NCBI RefSeq assembly: GCF_000722695.1
Contig: NZ_JPFU01000013.1
Coordinates: forward strand, 186,001-250,000
Reading direction: 5' to 3'
DNA length: 64,000 bases
Source of the DNA: Streptococcus mitis
Lineage (GTDB): Bacteria > Bacillota > Bacilli > Lactobacillales > Streptococcaceae
The notes below the pieces were generated by a model. It was not told the origin of the DNA and made no database searches. It saw only the letters and a program-made list of their open reading frames with translations. Below are positions 27,799 to 36,825 of the stretch, piece after piece. Position 1 is the first letter of the stretch. Each line of letters opens with the position of its first letter. A program made the position numbers and the translations under genes.

Positions 27799-30700
27799 TT
27801 ATTCGTCTTCTTTACGACGACGGCCTGCAAGACCAAGTCCAAGTACTGCACTTGCTGCAGCTGCTAGCATAGCTACTGTAGAGTCTGCTGTACCAGTATT
27901 TGGAAGTTGTCGATCTTTATTTATTGTAGTTTCAGATACTGGAGTTCCATCTGACATTTCATTAGCACTGCCGTCCTTATGTGGCTGAGCTGGCATTTCT
28001 TCTGAAATACCATTCACACTACCTGTATAGGCTGGGACTTCTGCTGTTGGTGGCGTAACTACGTTGCCGTCACCAGCTGTACTGCTTGTGCCTACTGGTT
28101 CTGTATAAGCTGGGACTTCTACAGTTGGTGGAATAATAACATTTCCTTCACCATCTGTACTACTTGTGCCTACTGGTTCTGTATAAGCTGGAACTTCTAC
28201 AGTTGGTGGAATAATAACATTTCCTTCACCATCTGTACTACTTGTGCCTACTGGTTCTGTATAAGCTGGAACTTCTACAGTTGGTGGTGTAATACCGTTG
28301 CCTGCGCTATTCGTACTGCTTGTACCTACTGGATTTACTGCTTCAATTGCTGTAACTCCTGTAGTTTGAGCACCGTCTACTCCATCTTGATCCTTCGCTT
28401 CATTGATAGCATTTACAGCTGCGATGGCGGCTTGCGCTACTTCGGCTTTCGCTGCTGCTTTTTCATCGTCTGACAATTTAGCATTCTTATCAATTGAGGC
28501 AATCTTAGTTTCTGACGCTGTTTGGATTGCTTCTAGGGCTTTCTCTTTACCTACTGGATTTACTGCTTCTACTGCTGTTGTTCCTGTAGTTTGAGCGCCG
28601 TCCACTCCTGCTTGATCCTTCGCTTCATTGATAGCATTTACAGCTGCGATGGCGGCTTGCGCTACTTCTGCTTTCGCTGCGGCTTTTTCAGCGTCTGACA
28701 ATTTGGCGTTCTTATCAATTGAGGCAATCTTAGTTTCTGACGCTGTTTGGATTGCTTCTAGGGCTTTCTCTTTACCTACTGGATTTACTGCTTCAATTGC
28801 TTTAACTCCTGTAGTTTGAGCGGCATCTACACCATCTTGATTTTTCGCTTCATTGATAGCATTTACAGCTGCGATGGCGGCTTGCGCTACTTCTGCTTTC
28901 GCTGCGGCTTTTTCAGCGTCTGACAATTTGGCGTTCTTATCAATTGAGGCAATCTTAGTTTCTGACGCTGTTTGGATTGCTTCTAGGGCTTTCTCTTTAC
29001 CTACTGGATTTACTGCTTCAATTGCTTTAACTCCTGTAGTTTGAGCGCCGTCCACTCCTGCTTGATCCTTCGCTTCATTGATAGCATTTACGGCTGCGAT
29101 GGCGGCTTGCGCTACTTCTGCTTTCGCTGCGGCTTTTTCAGCGTCTGACAATTTGGCGTTCTTATCAATTGAGGCAATCTTAGTTTCTGACGCTGTTTGG
29201 ATTGCTTCTAGGGCTTTCTCTTTACCTACTGGATTTACTGCTTCTACTGCTGTTGTTCCTGTAGTTTGAGCGGCATCTACACCATCTTGATCTTTCGCTT
29301 CATTGATAGCATTTACGGCTGCGATGGCGGTTTGCGCTACTTCGGCTTTCGCTGCGGCTTTTTCAGCGTCTGACAATTTAGCGTTCTTATCAATTGAGGC
29401 AATCTTAGTTTCTGACGCTGTTTGGATTGCCTCTAGTGCTTTCTCTTTATTTGCCTCTAAGTTTCCTGGTGTGTGGACACCTGCAACTGCTGTTTCACCT
29501 GCTGTTTTAGCTTCAGCTACTTTATCAGCGTTTTCTGCTGCCGCAATCTTACCTTCTTCTTCTGTTTTCTTAGCTTCTACAGCCTTGACTTTATCCGCTT
29601 TTTCTGTACTTGTCAAACTGTTATCGGCATTGATTTCATTCTTCTCTGCCTCTACTGCTTGAGCTAAAGCGGCTTTCGCTGCTGTCTTAACTGCTTCTAA
29701 GTCACCATTGTCATGAACTGCTTTAACTGCTGCTTCACCTGCTGTTTTAGCTTCAGCTACTTTATCAGCGTTTTCTGCTGCCGCAATCTTACCTTCTTCT
29801 TCTGTTTTCTTAGCTTCTACAGCCTTGACTTTATCCGCTTTTTCTGTACTTGTCAAACTGTTATCGGCATTGATTTCATTCTTCTCTGCCTCTACTGCTT
29901 GAGCTAAAGCGGCTTTCGCTGCTGTCTTAACTGCTTCTAAGTCACCATTGTCATGAACTGCTTTAACTGCTGCTTCACCTGCTGTTTTAGCTTCGGCTAC
30001 TTTATCAGCGTTTTCTGCTGCCGCAATCTTACCTTCTTCTTCTGTTTTCTTAGCTTCTACAGCCTTGACTTTATCCGCTTTTTCTGTACTTGTCAAACTG
30101 TTATCGGCATTGATTTCATTCTTCTCTGCCTCTACTGCTTGAGCTAAAGCGGCTTTCGCTGCTGCAACAATTGTATCTCTATTGTTCAAAGAGTTATATT
30201 TTTCAATAAGTGACTTAGCAGATTCTTTATAATTACTTGTAGTATTTATTCCTGAATTAAGTAAAGTATTAATCTCGGTCAATTTTGTTTCATAAGCACC
30301 CTTAGTTTCAGGAGTAGACCACTTAGTATCTTCTGATTTTTGTTCTATTAATCTATTATAAATTCTCTGTAGTAAATCCTTCGCAACATTTTTTGTATCT
30401 TGTTCAATTGAAAAATTTGAACCTGTCAGTGGGAGTGCATAGTGCCTATACAATGATTGATATCCCATTCCCAAACGTTGATTATCTGCTGAACTAATTC
30501 GAACTGTATATTCAGTTACACCTTTAGGTATTTCAATCTCCCTACTCTTGAATGTTCCTCCTGTTCCAGTTGGCCTATTAGTTGCAATTTTTTCTTCAAA
30601 TTGTTCTTTCGTAGGTGTTGGTGTCCCACTTAGACTGAAACTTTGAGGAGAATTTGTTCCATCACTTGCCTTCACTACCGTCATCTCAGTATTTGTTTTT

Positions 30701-32082
30701 GAAACTTCTGGTGTAAATGTTTGATTGTATAATTTTTCTTCTTGTCCATTACGATTAATGATTACTTCGACCCTATACTGTGCTTTAGTGCCATCAATAT
30801 CTCCAGTATACCCAGTCTTAAATGACACGGTTAACTTTGAACCATGCTCATTTGAATAAGCTTTAAATGTTTTTTGGATTCCATTAAAACCTTTAACACC
30901 TTTGGCAATTTTTGGACCTTCACCTGAAGATTTATAATTAGAACCATCAAATGTTTCTTCTTGCTGATTTTCCTGTGTTCTAACTTTTGATAAAAATAAC
31001 ATATAGTCGCTAGTTCTATCAAAAGATTGTTCTAGTACCCAAGTAGTATATCTTTTGCTTCTATCACTCCATACTGTATTAACGGTCTCAATTGGAAATA
31101 CTCCCTTATCAGTTTTTCTTGCTATAGCAAATTTTCCTGGTTGTCCATCTGCAGCAACAGCATTCCATCCCCCAAATTCATCAATTTCAACAACTTTTCC
31201 TTTATCTACATTTTTAGCATTTCCAAGTTCATCCATATTCTGAATTTTTTCATTGTTCTGAATCGTCTCAGGCAATGATTCCAACTTATTTGAAAGGGTT
31301 TTTACATCGGCACCTTCTACTGGATTATCAAATACTTGAGTTGCTGATGTATCATCTGCCGTGCTAGGAGCTGCATCTGTACCTGTACGGAATGGATTAT
31401 TTGTATCCAACGCTTTTCCATTACGTTCATCTCTAGAACCTGAGTTTGCAATAGAATTAGACTCCAAAGGCTTTTCAGCGCTGGCATTTTTTGGGCTTTT
31501 GCTTCCTTTGTCACTTGTATTATCTACCGCTTGTTCTTTTTTCTTTTCAGATTTTGTTTGCAATTTTGATGTTGCTGTAATTAACTTTCTATATGCTGCA
31601 GTTAATTCAGTTTTAGTTGTTGCAGTGCTTAGATCAGTTCTTGCTTCTTCTAAGACAGTTCTAAGATTATTAACGCTTTCTTCTGTCTTAGTAGCATAGG
31701 TTCCTTTAGCAAACTTGCCATCAATTTCTTTGATTAAATCTGTTAATTCTTTCTTATCTAGAGTCTCCACCTTCTGAGGTGCTGATTCTGGAGAAGGACT
31801 ATTTTCAACTGTTGAAGATTGAGTATTTGTCTCTACTGTTGCAGCAGGACTAGTGGCTACTGTGTTCCCTTCGTAGGTCCCATTCTGGACATTCTGATCT
31901 TTAGGTTGCGGTGCTTGAGTCTCCCCATTAGCTGAAGGCACACTTTGCTCTGCAGCAGATACTGCCCCATTTCCTAAAAACATGAACAATGCAGCTACTG
32001 CGACACTAGCTGCACCAAAGCTGACCTTACGAATAGAAAAACGTAATTGCTTTTCACGATCGTGTTTACCTTTATGAAACAT
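27799..32082 (-). CDS. large LPXTG surface protein, SasC/FmtB-like with DUF1542-type repeats
   Basis: Cell-wall-anchored protein of 1427 residues, probably an adhesin or aggregation factor. A YSIRK-type signal peptide is present (LRFSIRKVSFGAASVAVAAL, cleavage near AVSA-AEQ, about residue 43). A Ser/Thr/Lys-rich FIVAR-like region follows. Residues about 300-560 contain FGGWNAVAADGQPGKFAIAR and FKTGYTGDIDGTKAQYRVEV, which resemble from memory the SasC/Mrp/FmtB aggregation domain. Then come three 80-residue repeats (about 640-877), five 75-residue DUF1542-like repeats (about 878-1252) and four 26-residue proline-rich repeats. The sortase motif LPNTG is at 1393-1397, followed by a hydrophobic segment and GRRRKEDE. 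Ribosome binding site GGAGGA is ideal. It interrupts the otherwise conserved tehB-coiA neighbourhood, so it is accessory. The ligand is unknown. Confidence 0.92.
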   Translation of the reverse strand: MFHKGKHDREKQLRFSIRKVSFGAASVAVAALFMFLGNGAVSAAEQSVPSANGETQAPQPKDQNVQNGTYEGNTVATSPAATVETNTQSSTVENSPSPESAPQKVETLDKKELTDLIKEIDGKFAKGTYATKTEESVNNLRTVLEEARTDLSTATTKTELTAAYRKLITATSKLQTKSEKKKEQAVDNTSDKGSKSPKNASAEKPLESNSIANSGSRDERNGKALDTNNPFRTGTDAAPSTADDTSATQVFDNPVEGADVKTLSNKLESLPETIQNNEKIQNMDELGNAKNVDKGKVVEIDEFGGWNAVAADGQPGKFAIARKTDKGVFPIETVNTVWSDRSKRYTTWVLEQSFDRTSDYMLFLSKVRTQENQQEETFDGSNYKSSGEGPKIAKGVKGFNGIQKTFKAYSNEHGSKLTVSFKTGYTGDIDGTKAQYRVEVIINRNGQEEKLYNQTFTPEVSKTNTEMTVVKASDGTNSPQSFSLSGTPTPTKEQFEEKIATNRPTGTGGTFKSREIEIPKGVTEYTVRISSADNQRLGMGYQSLYRHYALPLTGSNFSIEQDTKNVAKDLLQRIYNRLIEQKSEDTKWSTPETKGAYETKLTEINTLLNSGINTTSNYKESAKSLIEKYNSLNNRDTIVAAAKAALAQAVEAEKNEINADNSLTSTEKADKVKAVEAKKTEEEGKIAAAENADKVAEAKTAGEAAVKAVHDNGDLEAVKTAAKAALAQAVEAEKNEINADNSLTSTEKADKVKAVEAKKTEEEGKIAAAENADKVAEAKTAGEAAVKAVHDNGDLEAVKTAAKAALAQAVEAEKNEINADNSLTSTEKADKVKAVEAKKTEEEGKIAAAENADKVAEAKTAGETAVAGVHTPGNLEANKEKALEAIQTASETKIASIDKNAKLSDAEKAAAKAEVAQTAIAAVNAINEAKDQDGVDAAQTTGTTAVEAVNPVGKEKALEAIQTASETKIASIDKNAKLSDAEKAAAKAEVAQAAIAAVNAINEAKDQAGVDGAQTTGVKAIEAVNPVGKEKALEAIQTASETKIASIDKNAKLSDAEKAAAKAEVAQAAIAAVNAINEAKNQDGVDAAQTTGVKAIEAVNPVGKEKALEAIQTASETKIASIDKNAKLSDAEKAAAKAEVAQAAIAAVNAINEAKDQAGVDGAQTTGTTAVEAVNPVGKEKALEAIQTASETKIASIDKNAKLSDDEKAAAKAEVAQAAIAAVNAINEAKDQDGVDGAQTTGVTAIEAVNPVGTSSTNSAGNGITPPTVEVPAYTEPVGTSSTDGEGNVIIPPTVEVPAYTEPVGTSSTDGEGNVIIPPTVEVPAYTEPVGTSSTAGDGNVVTPPTAEVPAYTGSVNGISEEMPAQPHKDGSANEMSDGTPVSETTINKDRQLPNTGTADSTVAMLAAAASAVLGLGLAGRRRKEDE
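28015..28328 (-). repeat. four 78-bp repeats (26-residue proline-rich stalk)
   Basis: Each unit encodes PVGTSST-x-G-x-GN...PPTVEVPAYTE. The two middle copies are almost identical at DNA level; the outer ones have drifted. It lies between the DUF1542-like repeats and the LPNTG anchor and is likely a wall-spanning segment. Boundaries are approximate. Confidence 0.85.
28324..29450 (-). repeat. five 225-bp repeats (75 residues, DUF1542-like)
   Basis: Units start with KEKALEAIQTASETKIASID and end TTG-x-x-AIEAVNPVG. The spacing is exactly 225 bp, seen from the recurring sequence at 28403, 28628, 28853, 29078 and 29303 on the plus strand. Copies differ by few bases; the helical heptad-like composition suggests a three-helix bundle rod. 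Confidence 0.9.
29445..30165 (-). repeat. three 240-bp repeats (80 residues, helical)
   Basis: Units start AAKAALAQAVEAEKNEINAD and contain VEAKKTEEEGKIAAAENADK. The first two are nearly identical at DNA level, and the third diverges only near its end. The Lys/Glu/Ala-rich composition suggests long helices. Confidence 0.9.
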
Positions 32083-32118
32083 CTAATTCCTCCAAAATAA
32101 ATATTTGTATCACATCTT

Positions 32119-32146
32119 ATAATACACTTTTACTCTAATAATTCAA
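32119..32146 (-). promoter_or_regulatory. putative promoter of the surface-protein gene
   Basis: Minus strand TTGAAT, 16-bp spacer, TATTAT, ending about 37 bases before the ATG. Reasonable but not strong. Confidence 0.45.
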
Positions 32147-32183
32147 TAGCCACCTTTTTATATTTTCTAATCTATTATAATTT

Positions 32184-32219
32184 TTATGCGTATATATATA
32201 TATATATATATACGCATAA
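32184..32219. repeat. (TA)11 tract in a perfect palindrome
   Basis: TTATGCG, eleven TA units (32191-32212) and CGCATAA form a 36-bp perfect inverted repeat about 40 bp upstream of the -35 of the surface-protein gene. Dinucleotide tracts like this can change length by slippage and can extrude as cruciforms. Confidence 0.8.
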
Positions 32220-32309
32220 GACTGCTTTTATTCTATAATTATAGCGATTCTTGAAATAAAAATTATATAGTCAGAAATATTACGTTTTTATAACATTTGG
32301 CATTTTTAA

Positions 32310-32470
32310 AAGAGTCTGGGACAAAAGTATAACCTTAAATATAAAAAGCGAACAAAAGGAGTTATCTGACATTCAGTATTCGGTCTTATTCGCTTTTTAT
32401 CTAATCTATCGATTTTAAAAATTTATAATAAATAATTCCTAAAATCAAGATCTTTTTGTCCCAGACTCTT
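32310..32470. repeat. nested inverted-repeat element between the surface gene and tehB
   Basis: Outer arms AAGAGTCTGGGACAAAA (32310-32326) and TTTTGTCCCAGACTCTT (32454-32470) are a perfect 17-bp inverted repeat. Inside lie ATAAAAAGCGAA (32341-32352) and TTCGCTTTTTAT (32389-32400), a perfect 12-bp inverted repeat. It has no ORF and lies 10 bases after the tehB stop, so it could act as the tehB terminator, a MITE-like repeat or a structured RNA. Confidence 0.8.
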
Positions 32471-32480
32471 CATAACATAT

Positions 32481-33341
32481 TTACTTGATTTTCTTAGCTA
32501 GCATGGTCGCAAAGCGTAATTGAATACGATTGCCATTCTCATCGCGACGGTGAAGATGACCCGGATTTTCATTGTACTTAACCAATTCCCAATCCTTGTA
32601 GTATTCAGCCAATTCCCCTTCTTTAAAGGTGAATGGGAAGTTCACTGAGCAAGGATAATCCTCCGTGTCCATGGCACAGACGATAAGATTATAACCACCG
32701 ACCGTGGTGTGCTCCTGCATATTTTGGATAATTTCAGGAATGCGGTCTGCTTGCAGAAACATGAGAACAACTGTTGAAACCATAAAATCATACTCTTGCC
32801 CAATGCTGGCTGAATTGATATCGTAAAGACCAAGAGGCATTTCCAAATCTTCCTGCTCCACAATGCTTTGCAAGATTTCAAGGGCCAGTTCATTTTGATC
32901 CACAGCTGTCACATCAAAACCTTGCTGGGCTAGAAAGAGTGCATTACGACCCTGCCCACAGCCCAAATCTAAGGCTTTCCCTGGTTTTACTGTCTGCATA
33001 GCCTCTAGGACCTCTGAATGAACAGGATTGGTATTGTATTTCTTAGGGAAATAGTCCTCAGGTCTACAATAAAATTCCAAGTACCATTCCACATCATCTG
33101 TGGCAGCCTCTACTCGGTGCCAAGCTTGAGGTTGCGCCATGGGATTGTCTGCTCCTGCTTCAAAGAGATGTTCAGCTAGAACCTCACCATCCTCTGTCAA
33201 TTCAATAAACTTGAGAGTTCCTTTTAAAACAGTAATCTTGCCCCAAGTCCCAACCTTGGTATTGTGTTTCTGCTGAACAGCCTCTGGCATGGTTTCTTTA
33301 GTCCACAAGGGCATACGTTTATAGGCAACTAATTTTTCCAT
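32481..33341 (-). CDS. tehB: TehB-family SAM-dependent methyltransferase (tellurite resistance type)
   Basis: A 286-residue methyltransferase. The N-terminal cupin-like domain has KVGTWGKITVLKGTLKFIEL and AWHRVEAATDDVEWYLEFYC. The C-terminal TehB domain has the SAM motif ALDLGCGQGRNALFLAQQG, then FDVTAVDQNELAL. The homologue detoxifies tellurite by methylation, though the physiological substrate is unclear. Two ATGs are in frame; AGAGG lies eight bases before the second (33341) but only two before the first (33347), so I chose the second. It lies close behind smpB. Confidence 0.9.
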   Translation of the reverse strand: MEKLVAYKRMPLWTKETMPEAVQQKHNTKVGTWGKITVLKGTLKFIELTEDGEVLAEHLFEAGADNPMAQPQAWHRVEAATDDVEWYLEFYCRPEDYFPKKYNTNPVHSEVLEAMQTVKPGKALDLGCGQGRNALFLAQQGFDVTAVDQNELALEILQSIVEQEDLEMPLGLYDINSASIGQEYDFMVSTVVLMFLQADRIPEIIQNMQEHTTVGGYNLIVCAMDTEDYPCSVNFPFTFKEGELAEYYKDWELVKYNENPGHLHRRDENGNRIQLRFATMLAKKIK

Positions 33342-33356
33342 TTCCATTTCCTCTTT

Positions 33357-33824
33357 TTATCGCTGATTAACAGCTTTCATCACGCGCGCAATGTCGCGAT
33401 TTTGCTCACGACGTTTGATAGACTCCCGTTTGTCGTAGTCATGCTTCCCTTTGGCAAGTCCTAAAAGAAGCTTGGCATAGCCATCTTTGATATAGACTTT
33501 TAGAGGAACCAGTGTCATTCCTGTCCCTTTGGTCTCTTGTTCCAACTTTTGGATTTGTTTCTTATGGAGCAAGAGTTTACGACGGCGTTCTGGTTCCTGA
33601 TTCCAGATATTGCCCTCTTCGTAAGGTGCAATATGAACGTTGCTCAACCAGACCTCCCCATTTTTTACTTGGGCAAAGCCGTCCTTGAGATTGATTCGAG
33701 CAGCTCGTACGCTCTTGATTTCAGTTCCAGTCAGGACCATTCCTACCTCTAGCGTATCTACGATTGTATAGTCGTGGCGCGCCTTTTTATTTTGTGCGAC
33801 GACCTTTCCCTCGCCCTTTGCCAT
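33357..33824 (-). CDS. smpB: SsrA-binding protein SmpB
   Basis: tmRNA partner for rescue of stalled ribosomes, 155 residues. It carries the OB-fold motifs [40 protein letters not shown] and [20 protein letters not shown], and the basic tail [14 protein letters not shown]-type end ([17 protein letters not shown]). Start [19 protein letters not shown] overlaps the end of rnr by 38 bases, so the two are translationally coupled. RNase R and SmpB act together with tmRNA, so the overlap fits their functions. No tmRNA gene is in the window. Confidence 0.97.
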   Translation of the reverse strand: MAKGEGKVVAQNKKARHDYTIVDTLEVGMVLTGTEIKSVRAARINLKDGFAQVKNGEVWLSNVHIAPYEEGNIWNQEPERRRKLLLHKKQIQKLEQETKGTGMTLVPLKVYIKDGYAKLLLGLAKGKHDYDKRESIKRREQNRDIARVMKAVNQR

Positions 33825-36141
33825 GCTTGGCTCCTTTCTTAGCTACTTCCTTATAAAAAGGTTTCTTTCCTTTTTTCTTCTTATCTTTCTGAGAATGCTT
33901 GCGCTTATCATTTGAGCGTCCTGATTTTCTCTTGTCTTCCTTCTTATCTGAACGACGACTGGAACCACGCCCTCTGTCACTGCGATTAGACTGTTTCAAG
34001 CCTTTTTCAATCACATCAAATTCACTTGGAATATAAGAGAAGTCAATTTCACCCGTCATCTTATCAGCTCTTTCAACCCGAATGAGAATCTGCTGTCCTA
34101 CACGGAAGGTTGTACCCGATTTCTCCCCACGAAGGGTCAAATCACGCTCATTGAAATGATAAAATTCGGGTAAATTGGTGATATGAATCAAGCCCTCAAC
34201 TGTGTTTGGCAATTCAACAAAGAGACCAAATTTGACAATACTTGATACAACTGCATCGTACTCTTCACCCACGTATTCTTCCATATACTCAGCCTTTTTC
34301 ATGGCTTCGACTTCACGCTCAGCCTCAATGGCACGACGCTCACGGTTGGAAGACTGGGTCGCAATCTCTGGAATCACTTGCTCAAAATGCTCTGCTATTT
34401 CCTTAGAGGAGCCGTAATCACGAATCATACGGTGAACAAGAAGGTCTGGATAACGACGAATCGGACTAGTAAAGTGAGTATAATAGTCAGCCGCTAATCC
34501 ATAATGGCCGTGATTGTGCTCCGAATAGCGGGCCTGTTGCATGGAACGGAGAAGCATCATGGACAATACATCCGCATAAGGTTCTCCCTCAACAGTACGC
34601 ATGATGTCTTGAAGTGCCTCTTGGCTAATCTCACTGGCAGTCCCATAAATGCGCAAGCCAAAGCTTGAAGCATAATCAATAAACTTCTGAACCTTTTCAG
34701 CCTTAGGCTCCTCATGGATACGATAAATAAAAGGCAAATCCAGCTTGCTAAAATGCTCAGCAACTGTTTCATTGGCCATCAACATGAAGGACTCAATCAT
34801 ACGCTCGGCAACACCACGCTGGCGAAGAACGATATCAACAGGCTTACCTTGCTTATCCACTAAAATCTTCGCTTCGTTGGTATCGAAATTGAGGGCTCCA
34901 CGTTTCACACGCATGTTTTCCAGAGTTTCATGGAGCTTAGCCATAAGTTCAATACTTGGAACAATTTTCTGATATTCTTGTCTCTTTTCCTCGTCGCCAG
35001 CTAGGATATCATTGACATCGCTATAGGTCATACGAAAACTGGTCTTGATAACTGTTTGTGTAATGGTATAGTTGACCACACGACCATCTTTATCAATCTC
35101 CATAATGGCAGACTGGGTCAGGCGGTCAACTTGAGGATTGAGGGAGCAAATTCCATTAGACAGTCGTTCTGGAAGCATTGGAACCACACGGTCTGTCACG
35201 TAAACAGAAGTCGCACGGTTAAGGGCTTCCTTGTCAAGGGCAGAACCCTCGGTCACATAATAGGAAACATCTGCGATGTGAACCCCAAGCTCCAGATTGC
35301 CATTTTTCAGAGCCTTGATATGCACTGCATCGTCCAAGTCCTTGGCATCCGCACCGTCAATGGTAAAGGTAATTTCATCTCTCAAATCCAGACGACCTTC
35401 CATATCCTTTTGAGATGGAAAATCAGGCACACTTTCTGCTTCCTTGACAACAGCTTCTGGAAACTCGGATACAATGTCCATAGACTCCAAAACCTCAAGG
35501 ACATCAATCCCAACATCCGTCGAGTGTCCCACCACATCAAGGACACTAGCAACAAAGAAATCATGTTTCTTGCTTGGGTATTTGTCGATAAAGACCTTGA
35601 GAACTTCTGTTCCTTCTAGTTTAAGAGCTGGTTTCTTAACATAAATTGGTTGGCTGATTTTCTGGTTTTTCGAACGGATGTATCCAGCATACTTGGGCTT
35701 TTCCTGATCTAGAACGATTTGACCGACAACAGTTGTCAAACTGTGTTCTAGGATATCAATAATTTTAGCTTCGGCTGCTGTTCCCTTGTTACGATCAGCA
35801 ACTTTTTTGATGACCACCTCAACGGTATCGCCATCAATAGCATAGTTGACATCGTTTTTTCCTACAAAAAGGTCGTCCTCCTCGCCTTCTAGGCTAACAA
35901 AACCAAAGCCATTTTTATGGGCATGAAAAATCCCCTTGAGAGTAATCTCATGTTTTTTCTTGACTTCCAAGGTCAGACTACCACCTTCCTCAAAGCGAAT
36001 CTGGTGCTTTCTTTCCATTAGGGATAAGGTTTTAATCAACTCACGAAAATCCTTGGACCCGTCTTTTCCCAAAGCCTGAGCCAAGTCATTGACCGTCACC
36101 TTTCCCTTATCTTGCAAATATTCTTTTATTCTATCTTTCAT
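33787..36141 (-). CDS. rnr: ribonuclease R
   Basis: 3'-5' exoribonuclease (RNB family) that degrades structured RNA and tmRNA-tagged messages. The length is 784 residues. It has an N-terminal helix-turn-helix ([20 protein letters not shown]) and cold-shock domains ([20 protein letters not shown]). The RNB catalytic core has [12 protein letters not shown] with the metal-binding aspartates, and [16 protein letters not shown]. An S1 domain follows ([16 protein letters not shown]). The tail is very basic ([20 protein letters not shown]), expected to bind ribosomes and SmpB. Last part overlaps smpB. Confidence 0.97.
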   Translation of the reverse strand: MKDRIKEYLQDKGKVTVNDLAQALGKDGSKDFRELIKTLSLMERKHQIRFEEGGSLTLEVKKKHEITLKGIFHAHKNGFGFVSLEGEEDDLFVGKNDVNYAIDGDTVEVVIKKVADRNKGTAAEAKIIDILEHSLTTVVGQIVLDQEKPKYAGYIRSKNQKISQPIYVKKPALKLEGTEVLKVFIDKYPSKKHDFFVASVLDVVGHSTDVGIDVLEVLESMDIVSEFPEAVVKEAESVPDFPSQKDMEGRLDLRDEITFTIDGADAKDLDDAVHIKALKNGNLELGVHIADVSYYVTEGSALDKEALNRATSVYVTDRVVPMLPERLSNGICSLNPQVDRLTQSAIMEIDKDGRVVNYTITQTVIKTSFRMTYSDVNDILAGDEEKRQEYQKIVPSIELMAKLHETLENMRVKRGALNFDTNEAKILVDKQGKPVDIVLRQRGVAERMIESFMLMANETVAEHFSKLDLPFIYRIHEEPKAEKVQKFIDYASSFGLRIYGTASEISQEALQDIMRTVEGEPYADVLSMMLLRSMQQARYSEHNHGHYGLAADYYTHFTSPIRRYPDLLVHRMIRDYGSSKEIAEHFEQVIPEIATQSSNRERRAIEAEREVEAMKKAEYMEEYVGEEYDAVVSSIVKFGLFVELPNTVEGLIHITNLPEFYHFNERDLTLRGEKSGTTFRVGQQILIRVERADKMTGEIDFSYIPSEFDVIEKGLKQSNRSDRGRGSSRRSDKKEDKRKSGRSNDKRKHSQKDKKKKGKKPFYKEVAKKGAKHGKGRGKGRRTK

Positions 36142-36200
36142 ATTTTCTTTCTAGATTTTTTAATTTTCTTTTACTGTAAAATCTTCTCAAACATCCTTTA

Positions 36201-36360
36201 ATACTCAATAAAAATCAAAGAGCAAACTAGAAAGCTAGCCACAGGTTGCTCAAAACACCATTTTGAGGTTGTGGATAGAACTGACGAAGTCAGCTCAAAA
36301 TACTATTTTGAGGTTGCAGATGGAAGCTGACGTGGTTTGAAGAGATTTTTGAAGAGTATA
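36201..36360. repeat. BOX element with two B-like modules
   Basis: Starts ATACTCAATAAAAATCAAAG and ends TTTTTGAAGAGTAT. The middle holds a 45-bp B module at 36248-36292 (GCTCAAAACACCATTTTGAG onward) and a diverged second one from 36293 (GCTCAAAATACTATTTTGAG) that fuses into AGCTGACGTGG of boxA. The usual CTTGCCGTA part of boxA is missing. It lies between rnr and secG. Confidence 0.88.
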
Positions 36361-36402
36361 AAAATAAAAAGAGGCAAAGACCTAGTCCTGCCCATTATTT
36401 TC

Positions 36403-36636
36403 TTATCTACTTGATAATACCGTCAATGCTAAGGCAATGGCTAGCCAGAAAAAGACTAAAATCCCTGTCAAACGCTGCATTACAGCTTCAAAACCGCGTG
36501 CTTTACTGCGTTCAAACAAATCACCTGAGCTGGCATCAAATACATTGCTGGATTGGTTTTTGGTTGGTTGCATGAAAATCGCAATCACAATCACAACAGA
36601 TAATACTAATAAAATGGTTAATAATAGGTTATACAT
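36403..36636 (-). CDS. secG: preprotein translocase subunit SecG
   Basis: Small membrane subunit of the SecYEG channel, 77 residues with two hydrophobic segments: NLLLTILLVLSVVIVIAIFM and LVFFWLAIALALTVL. The connecting cytoplasmic loop has the family motif QSSNVFDASSGDLF (normally GGL-x-G). It lies between rpmG and rnr on the same strand. Confidence 0.93.
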   Translation of the reverse strand: MYNLLLTILLVLSVVIVIAIFMQPTKNQSSNVFDASSGDLFERSKARGFEAVMQRLTGILVFFWLAIALALTVLSSR

Positions 36637-36675
36637 ATCAAACTCCTTAAAATCCCTATTATTTTACCATAAAAT

Positions 36676-36825
36676 CTACTTAGATTCAAGATGTAGGGTT
36701 ACTTTTCTTTCCTTGGGACAATACTTTAAAACCTCAATCTTGTCTGGATGGGTTTTTGAATTTTTACTGGTTAGGTAATTGATACTGCCACAAGAGGAGC
36801 ATTTGAGATTAATTTTTACTCGCAC
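36676..36825 (-). CDS. rpmG: 50S ribosomal protein L33
   Basis: A 49-residue L33: [20 protein letters not shown] at the start, ending [18 protein letters not shown]. The GTG start shares one base with the pmrA stop (TAGTG), with AAGGAAATCTA upstream. The first zinc pair is CSSC, but the second is reduced to a single Cys (YCPKE), so it should be a zinc-poor form, common among streptococcal L33 paralogues. It lies before secG. Confidence 0.93.

Noticed and set aside
28403-29662. Series of 63-119 residue plus-strand ORFs recurring every 225 bp
   Set aside because: They are antisense shadows of the DUF1542-like repeats; no ribosome binding sites and the composition follows the opposite strand.
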